Shown here one piece after another: positions 12,687-14,989 of a stretch of 14,989 bases of DNA. Position 1 is the stretch's first letter, and each line of letters starts with the position of its first letter. The notes below the pieces were generated by a model. That model was not told the DNA's origin and did no database searches. It worked only from the letters and a program-made list of their open reading frames with translations. The stretch is from positions 1 through 14,989 of the forward strand of contig JAITWV010000216.1 in NCBI GenBank assembly GCA_031285105.1, written 5' to 3'. Source of the DNA: Streptococcaceae bacterium (GTDB lineage Bacteria; Bacillota; Bacilli; Lactobacillales; Streptococcaceae). The position numbers were made by a program, and so were the translations under genes.

Positions 12687-12722
12687 AATAGACATTAAAA
12701 TATTAAATCACCTTTTCGTAGA

Positions 12723-13355
12723 CTACTTACCCCAATGTTTCTTGGGATTGAACTTCTCGCCTACTTGTGCTTGTCCTTTTTCTAACACTAAAATGCCACG
12801 TACTTGTGGCGCATTTGGCAATTGCAACTCACGAGGGGACGTCATCATACCAAAACTTTCGACACCACGCAATTGTCCTGGCCAAATCATACTTCCATCA
12901 GGCATCATCGCACCAGGTTTTGCTACGACCACTAATTGCCCTTGTTCAATATTTGGCGCACCAGCAACGATTTGTAACACTTTGCCATTATCAATTTCGA
13001 CTTGCGCAATATTTAAATGATCAGAATCTGGATGTGGGCTCAATTCCTTCACAAAGCCAATGACAAATTTTGGTTCATCATCATAAATTAAAACATCTTC
13101 AAAACCAGCGGATTTCACTGAATCAGCAATTATCTGAAACTGTTCTTTCGATAGTTCGATTTGTCCATTTCCTTTTAAATCCGGTAATAAAGTTGAAGCC
13201 TCAAAAATATTCCATCCGACAACAACATTCGTTTCCTCGATGGCAATTCTTGCGATATTTCCTTTTCTTTCGGCAATCACTTTTTGACCTTTATCATCAT
13301 TGACAATTATCATTAAAACATCACCAACATGGTCTTTATTGTAACTAAAAATCAT
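12723..13355 (-). CDS. ytpR: YtpR family tRNA-binding domain protein
   Basis: A 210-residue protein. The N-terminal ~85 residues match the small domain found in front of the tRNA-binding fold in YtpR-type proteins. The C-terminal OB fold (about 92-200) is of the EMAP/Trbp111/PheT type: PHPDSDHLNIAQVEI, then QIVAGAPNI, VVVAKPGAMMPDG and the LRGVESFGMMTSPREL element. It resembles the N-terminal tRNA-binding domain of phenylalanyl-tRNA synthetase beta but is free-standing. It probably binds tRNA or RNA; its physiological role is not settled. The ribosome site AAGGAAG precedes the ATG. It is the last gene of the operon with a small membrane protein, thioredoxin and a stress protein, 17 bases after the last of these. 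B. subtilis has the comparable ytpP-ytpQ-ytpR group. Confidence 0.93.
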   Translation of the reverse strand: MIFSYNKDHVGDVLMIIVNDDKGQKVIAERKGNIARIAIEETNVVVGWNIFEASTLLPDLKGNGQIELSKEQFQIIADSVKSAGFEDVLIYDDEPKFVIGFVKELSPHPDSDHLNIAQVEIDNGKVLQIVAGAPNIEQGQLVVVAKPGAMMPDGSMIWPGQLRGVESFGMMTSPRELQLPNAPQVRGILVLEKGQAQVGEKFNPKKHWGK

Positions 13356-13372
13356 CTTTTAAACTTCCTTAT

Positions 13373-13840
13373 CTAATCTTCTTTTTGTGGGGTAACAATT
13401 AAAACATCACACTTAGCATGACGAATCACATGCTCTGAAACCGACCCAACCATGATACGTTCGACATTTGATAACCCAGTTTGCCCAACCATGATTAAGT
13501 CTGCATCATATTTTTCAGGTAAAAGTTCTGCTAAAAGTCGCTTAGGTGAGCCAAAAACTACTTCCGTTACCACATCATCAAAATCAATACTTTTGGCATA
13601 GTCTTTTATTTCTTCCAAGATTCTTTCAAACTCTTTGGCTTCAATATCTAAAATGTCTGAATTAGCATTGGTATAGCCTAAAATATCATTCATATAATGC
13701 TGAATGACCGCCACTGCCACAACTTTTCCATTATTTCTGCGAGCAACCTCAATCGCACATTCAAATGCGTGATTTGCCTGAGGAGAGCCATCAATTCCTA
13801 CTAAAATTGTTTGATAGGTTTGTTCCATGTTTTCATTCAT
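13373..13840 (-). CDS. Universal stress protein (UspA family)
   Basis: A 155-residue single Usp domain. The strand-1 motif ILVGIDGS is near residues 12-19, and the ATP-binding motif G-2X-G-9X-G-S is present as GQTGLSNVERIMVGS near residues 117-131. It is therefore of the ATP-binding type. Such proteins are cytoplasmic stress-survival factors with no single known reaction. The ribosome site AGGTGT lies 8 bases before the ATG. The gene sits 20 bases after the thioredoxin-like gene and 17 bases before ytpR, so it is in the same operon. The B. subtilis ytpPQR group has ytpQ at this position instead, so a substitution may have occurred here. Confidence 0.95.
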   Translation of the reverse strand: MNENMEQTYQTILVGIDGSPQANHAFECAIEVARRNNGKVVAVAVIQHYMNDILGYTNANSDILDIEAKEFERILEEIKDYAKSIDFDDVVTEVVFGSPKRLLAELLPEKYDADLIMVGQTGLSNVERIMVGSVSEHVIRHAKCDVLIVTPQKED

Positions 13841-13860
13841 AAAAAGACACCTACTTCAAA

Positions 13861-14181
13861 TTATTTTTGCATTGCTTGATTTAAAAAATTCGTTACTTGT
13901 TCTTTGATTTTGCGGTCTTTGTTGACATAACGATCCACTTCTTTGCCATCTTTATAAACAACAAACGATGGAATCCCCATAATCATCCAATCCATTGCTA
14001 AGTCCATAAATTTGTCACGGTCTACTTCGACAAATTGAAACTGTGAAAATTCTTCAACGATTTCTGGCATAAATGGTTTAATAAAATTACAGTCCACACA
14101 CCAACCAGCTGTAAAAAAGAAGACCGTGTTGCCTGACTTGGTGTATTCAGTAATTTCTTCTATTGTATTTGGGATAATCAT
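13861..14181 (-). CDS. Thioredoxin-like protein, YtpP type
   Basis: A 106-residue single thioredoxin fold without signal peptide, so cytoplasmic. The redox motif is WCVDC at residues 27-31, in place of the WCGPC of classical thioredoxin, and the cis-Pro motif is GIPSFVVYKDGKEV. The Asp between the cysteines and the flanking AGWCVDCNFIKPFMPEI fit the YtpP group. It is likely a thiol-disulfide reductase whose partner is unknown. Its start overlaps the stop of the upstream gene by four bases (ATGA), showing translational coupling. The longer gene context with ytpR supports the YtpP assignment. Confidence 0.92.
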   Translation of the reverse strand: MIIPNTIEEITEYTKSGNTVFFFTAGWCVDCNFIKPFMPEIVEEFSQFQFVEVDRDKFMDLAMDWMIMGIPSFVVYKDGKEVDRYVNKDRKIKEQVTNFLNQAMQK

Positions 14182-14519
14182 TCTTCTTCCTCCATTTCTT
14201 TAATCGTAATGAGTGTACCTGTTTTTGCGTCGGCTGTAAACTCGTAAGTTTTGATGAAACCATCTTCATTACGAACAATTCCACCGATGAAAACAGGAAT
14301 TTCTTCATCCATTTGTAAAAGATCGATATGTTCTTCTTCAATCCAGCTCACTTCGATTTTGCCACCTTTATCAAAGTGCTTTCTGACTTTTTTCAAGATT
14401 TTTTTGGAATTTAATGTTTTTTTCTTGTTGATTAACGTCATCGCACCAATCGCTAAGGCCGCACCGACGATTAATCCTGATTCAAAAAGAGCTAATTTTT
14501 GTATTGTTGATTTTTGCAT
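14178..14519 (-). CDS. Small membrane-anchored protein, DUF4651-like
   Basis: A 113-residue protein. One hydrophobic helix at about residues 11-30 is followed by a basic stretch (NKKKTLNSKKILKKVRKHF) and an acidic soluble domain ending MEEEE. The inside-positive pattern suggests the helix is an uncleaved anchor with the C-terminal domain in the cytoplasm. The domain has short beta segments (IEVSWIEEE, VFIGGIVRNEDG, IKTYEFTADAKTG) recalling the DUF4651 proteins that lie between pepA and thioredoxin in streptococci; that link is inference from pattern and position. The ribosome site AAGGAG lies 10 bases before the ATG. It is first in the operon with the thioredoxin-like gene, divergent from pepA. 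Function unknown. Confidence 0.8.
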   Translation of the reverse strand: MQKSTIQKLALFESGLIVGAALAIGAMTLINKKKTLNSKKILKKVRKHFDKGGKIEVSWIEEEHIDLLQMDEEIPVFIGGIVRNEDGFIKTYEFTADAKTGTLITIKEMEEEE

Positions 14520-14568
14520 AATACGATTTCTCCTTAATATTTTATATTAATTGTGCAATTTTACAATC

Positions 14569-14596
14569 ACTGTACAAAAGTGAAAACTATATTCAA
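14569..14596 (-). promoter_or_regulatory. Candidate promoter of the small-protein/thioredoxin operon
   Basis: On the minus strand TTGAAT (14591-14596) and TACAGT (14569-14574) are 16 bases apart. Between this and the start codon lies TACA-N5-TGTA near 14563-14575 and AATTG-CA-CAATT at about 14550-14561, two short palindromes in the leader. A second, less likely promoter (TTGTAA, 16 bases, TAAAAT) at 14539-14566 would leave almost no leader. Confidence 0.4.
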
Positions 14597-14641
14597 CCAT
14601 TATTCTATACCTTTATTCTATCATATAAGTGAAATCTGCTT

Positions 14642-14670
14642 AGGACAAATGGCTTGATTTTCTGTATAAT
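14642..14670 (+). promoter_or_regulatory. Promoter of pepA
   Basis: A perfect TATAAT (14665-14670) lies 17 bases after AGGACA (14642-14647), a partial -35. TG directly precedes the -10. The start codon is 33 bases downstream. Confidence 0.6.
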
Positions 14671-14702
14671 ATTAAATATCTTAGTAGAAAAGGGGTAAAA
14701 AA

Positions 14703-14989
14703 ATGAGCGAAACATTATTTAATAAAATTAAGACGATCACTGAGCTTCAGGGGACTTCTGGTTATGAAGAAGAAATTCGTAGCTATATGCGCAGGGAATT
14801 AACACCCTTAGTTGACCGCGTGGAAACTGATGGTTTAGGTGGTATCTTTGGCATTCGAGAAAATACTGATACAGATGCACCTAGAATCATGGTTGCCGGG
14901 CACATGGATGAAATCGGCTTTATGGTTGCTCGTATCAATGAAAATGGTTTGATGAATGTTGTGCCTTTGGGTGGTTGGAATACGTATGT
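14703..14989 (+). CDS. pepA: Glutamyl aminopeptidase PepA (M42 family), 5' part
   Basis: The first 95 codons of an M42-family cytoplasmic metallo-aminopeptidase; the rest lies beyond the window. It opens MSETLFNKIKTITELQGTSG, with the GTSGYEEE signature and the segment VAGHMDEIGFMV at about residues 65-76, whose His and Asp are the first metal-site residues of the family. PepA removes N-terminal Glu/Asp (and some other) residues from peptides, feeding peptide nitrogen metabolism. The ribosome site AAGGGG precedes the ATG by 8 bases. It is divergent from the DUF4651-like/thioredoxin operon, the same arrangement as in streptococci. Confidence 0.93.
   Translation, partial: MSETLFNKIKTITELQGTSGYEEEIRSYMRRELTPLVDRVETDGLGGIFGIRENTDTDAPRIMVAGHMDEIGFMVARINENGLMNVVPLGGWNTY

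Noticed and set aside
12767..13303. Plus-strand open frames over ytpR
   Set aside because: Mirror frames of ytpR, which has clear domain motifs and a good ribosome site on the minus strand.
1..14989. Defence system, prophage or transposon
   Set aside because: No transposase, integrase, nuclease-effector, toxin or phage structural gene is present; gene content is housekeeping throughout.

Overview
The window is AT-rich DNA with low-GC Gram-positive (Firmicutes) gene organisation. The ctsR-clpC pair without mcsA/mcsB, ptsHI under a cre-like site, a WalJ-type hydrolase, HtrA, and a pepA / small membrane protein / thioredoxin / ytpR / ssb block all point to Lactobacillales, most likely an Enterococcaceae- or Carnobacteriaceae-like genus. 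This placement is inference from family content and synteny. No rRNA, tRNA, CRISPR array, transposase or phage gene was seen.

Layout: (i) 1-1221, minus strand: a PhnA/YjdM-like zinc-ribbon protein, an unlisted 50-residue membrane peptide and a PhnB-like VOC protein. The first ~50 bases are GC-rich and unresolved. (ii) 1319-4372, minus: clpC and its repressor ctsR, with a perfect CtsR operator upstream. (iii) 4522-5883, plus: an Nramp Mn/Fe transporter (mntH), followed by a ~90-base imperfect hairpin repeat and a probable bidirectional terminator. (iv) 6047-8049, minus: ptsI and ptsH, the general PTS phosphorelay, with a strong promoter and a cre-like site. (v) 8303-9100, plus: walJ (yycJ) without its usual walRK neighbours, ending in a hairpin plus four tandem 22-bp units. 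(vi) 9234-10610, minus: a GH1 beta-glycosidase with a GntR/HutC-type operator and a cre-like site. (vii) 10771-12054, plus: htrA with a CiaR-like direct repeat at its promoter. (viii) 12117-14519, minus: ssb, ytpR, a universal stress protein, a YtpP-like thioredoxin and a small membrane-anchored protein, divergent from pepA, whose first 95 codons close the window.

Functionally this is ordinary core genome: protein quality control (CtsR/ClpC, HtrA), sugar transport and its regulation (PTS, GH1 under catabolite control), metal uptake, envelope homeostasis (WalJ) and redox/stress functions. I do not see a new multi-gene system. The most interesting material lies between genes: two unusual hairpin/repeat structures, a CiaR-like site at htrA, a HutC-type operator at the GH1 gene, and a small membrane protein immediately behind a terminator.

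Several starts were moved to an internal start codon with a proper Shine-Dalgarno sequence: phnA-like, clpC, mntH, walJ, GH1 and ssb.
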